Below, piece after piece: positions 19,085-21,450 of a stretch of 21,450 bases of DNA (position 1 is the first letter of the stretch; each line of letters starts with the position of its first letter). The notes under the pieces were generated by a model. It did no database searches. It worked only from the letters and a program-made list of their open reading frames with translations, and was not told the DNA's origin. Both the position numbers and the translations under genes were made by a program. The stretch lies in the NCBI GenBank assembly GCA_025201365.1, contig JAIXMF010000239.1:1-21450 (forward strand), in the 5' to 3' direction. The DNA is from Syncephalis plumigaleata (Eukaryota; Zoopagomycota; Zoopagomycetes; Zoopagales; Piptocephalidaceae).

Positions 19085-19457
19085 GTTTACGAATTTAGTG
19101 TTAGTAGAGTGAAATGAGACGAGTCTGGAAAGGTGAAAGAGTGTTTTCCACATTGCAAATGGATGATGATTTTTCTAAATATTTGGGCATCTCTATGACA
19201 TAATTAATTAATATTAACGGAATTAAAATGTTCCACTATTTATCTTACTAATAACATTGCCGAATACCGTAAACAATCCAATAGTAATAAATCAAAATAA
19301 ATAACATAGCAGCAGCCATTAAGTAAAGTGCAAACTATTATAGCTTACCCTGGAGATGCGATCCTATTGTCAAGCTAGTCTGCTCTCTTTTAGCAGCGTT
19401 GTGTTCTCGTGTGTCTTGATTTTGTCTTTATGAATACAATCCGTTATCTATGATTCA
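19085..19457. promoter_or_regulatory. Divergent promoter region between RPE and the RGS gene
   Basis: 373 bp between divergent start codons. The RPE-proximal 72 bases remain in frame with RPE. The rest is AT-rich with no clear TATA box or operator-like repeat. Confidence 0.5.
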
Positions 19458-21450
19458 ATGCCTCAATTCGAAGCTGATAAACGCGAGTATCATCTTCCCG
19501 TGCTTTTCTACACAATCTTCGGTGTACTTAATTTTATTTATGTAGTAGATATAAGTATCTTCCTGTATCTTGCTCGGTATGAACTGGCCCTACAGCATCG
19601 AGGTCGTTTCATCACTTGTGTTCACGTTGTTGGCACGATGTTCTACAGTGCGGCCACGTTTATACCGCTGCCCAATAGGACGAGTTTCTCGTGCGACACC
19701 CAGTATTGGTTGATTACCCTAGGGATCACCCTGTGGACAACAAGCTTAGGATTGAAGTTTTGGCGGCTACTCTGGATTTACGAGTTGAATCGTCGACGTG
19801 TGGATGTCGAACAGAGGAAGCAACAGCAACTTCGACGGCAATCGCATCAAGCTTACGAGGGCTATCAATCGCAAACGACAAGTCGTGGCACTATTAGTCC
19901 GTACACGCCGGCGGAATCCTTTAGTACGTATCTGTCCACTGCAGAGTCGACGCCCAGTCAGGCAGGTCCATCGTCGCTCGGTAATCCGCGTAGTAGATCG
20001 GGTTCAGCTGCAAATGTCGATCCCTTTAACTTAATCCTATCTGAACAGAGTTCACTATCCGACGAACTATCTTCGACGGAGGAGGACCAAATAGCTCGTA
20101 CAACACCTTGCGGTATAAAGGTCGATGTCTGCTCGGCTGTATTAAATATTACGTCGCGATTATTCCATCGAAGAACGAGAATACCGACCATTTCTCAGCT
20201 ATCCGTACTCCACGAGAAGACCTCCATGCAACAGATGATGCGTCGACTTGTAACTCTTCGTATATTACAACCAAAATACCATATTTACATAGTGGCATTT
20301 ATTCTATTCTTCAGCATAATGTCCACTACGCTAATCGTTCTACTAAGCCCGCGACTCTCGATATATCCAGGGGTAACCCTGGCGGAATGCTCGGACGAAT
20401 GGCCAATCTTCCTGCCGAACATTGCCGTAGGATTCTTCTTTATTATTATATTTCCAATAATCGGTCTCATCATTTGGTATACCACCGATGCCTATGGTAT
20501 TCGTAATGAGTTTCTTATCCAGGCAGTTGTGGGCGTCTTCGGTATGCTTACCTATCTTCTACTTCGCTACGTAAAAGGTCCAAACTGGGAGCGTGCACGA
20601 TTTAACTTTCCACCCGAGATATTAACAGAAGTCATCCGTGTTGTTAGTCATGTCATGACAGTGGCATGGCCGGTGTTCTACCTGCTATACGAACGAAAAC
20701 AATTAGAACGGAAGCGGAAGCGAACATCCGCGGAAATAGCTGAACTACTATCGAAAAGCATATCCAGCAATAGTAGTGGATTTCAAGTGTTCATGGAAGC
20801 ATTAGATAATAGCGAGTTTCTAAAAGCGGTAAGTAATCATCTAGACTAGTAGTATCGTTTATTTGCTTAGTACGAAGACATCATGCGTAATTCAGTTGTA
20901 CAGATATTCTATACGTGAATTTACGAGTGAAAATATAGCGTTTCTACGAAGATTACGCTTTCTGGAGCAACTATTAGTCAGACGCGGCACTACATCCTCA
21001 AAATCATACTATAAACATTTGGCACGACGCTTAATCGCTTACGAGAACAAGGCCACTCTCCATACTACTAGACTGGCTACCGATGCCAATCGCGCTAATG
21101 CCAATCGTGCCAATAATCAGCAAGTATTGCCTAGCAATCTGAATAGCACAATATGGAATCGTCGTAGTAGTGCACCGAATATTACACCATCAGAATCAAT
21201 TACTGATAATGAGGCGTCGGACACATTAAGCAATATTGGAATACATCGAGTGCATACCACCGACGATTCATATGCCAGACAACGAGCGGAACTAGTGAGG
21301 AAAGAGCTCGTCAAGCTATATAACGAGTATATCATCCCACATTCGCCAAATGAGCTGAACATCACGAGTGCATGTCGTGAAAATATCACGAAAGCATACA
21401 TGGAGGATCGATTGACGTTCCAGTCATTTGAGCCCGTTCGATACGAAGTA
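19458..21450 (+). CDS. Seven-transmembrane RGS-domain protein, partial at the window end
   Basis: Probable membrane-bound GTPase-activating regulator of heterotrimeric G-alpha. Exon 1 is 19458-20828 (457 residues), exon 2 is 20896 to the window edge (185 codons, still open). Three membrane segments lie in the first 110 residues (VLFYTIFGVLNFIYVVDISI first), then a Ser/Gln-rich loop of about 160 residues. Four more segments follow at about 275-415, ending in VAWPVFYLLYERKQLERKRK. The RGS domain begins near residue 438 with GFQVFMEALDNSEFLKALYR and continues FTSENIAFLRRLRFLEQLL. It resumes after about 100 low-complexity residues with LYNEYIIPHSPNELNI. Acceptor TTCAG before 20896 keeps the frame; the next AG would lead to a stop. 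Confidence 0.9.

Overview
This is a window of compact eukaryotic nuclear DNA, most likely from an early-diverging fungus (inference). The protein set, a Nop6-type nucleolar protein and a seven-helix RGS protein fit that lineage. So do short introns (mostly 50-85 nt, GTAAGT-like donors, CTAAY branch points) and a DIRS retrotransposon with intact reading frames. I cannot name the species. I assembled every multi-exon gene by hand from splice signals, phase continuity and family resemblance.

Layout. At 126-1351 (minus) lies a complete Rac GTPase whose enlarged first intron seems to hold a small TA-flanked inverted-repeat element. About 2 kb of microsatellite-rich DNA without a supported gene follows. 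Positions 3414-8212 are a nest of mobile elements. A 4.2-kb DIRS retrotransposon (3484-7690, coding on minus) with inverted terminal repeats, an internal complementary region and gag, RT/RNase H/methyltransferase-like and tyrosine recombinase frames sits inside an older element of about 596 bp. The older element has TA-flanked inverted ends of Tc1/mariner type and carries a C-terminal fragment resembling a Fanzor (eukaryotic TnpB-like) protein, followed by two small hairpins.

From 8339 the DNA is gene-dense housekeeping sequence: NOP6-like (minus), CENP-T histone-fold protein (minus), SF3B5 (plus), ALG10 glucosyltransferase (plus), a seven-helix membrane protein with a lumenal domain (minus), an unrecognised single-anchor protein (minus), ribulose-5-phosphate 3-epimerase (minus), and a 7TM-RGS protein (plus) that runs off the window end.

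The genes do not form a pathway. They cover cytoskeletal signalling, ribosome assembly, the kinetochore, splicing, N-glycan assembly, the pentose phosphate pathway and G-protein signalling. Spacing is tight: CENP-T and SF3B5 diverge from 111 bp, and the ALG10 and 7TM stop codons are 25 bp apart. The most interesting part is the nested mobile DNA with the possible Fanzor relic.
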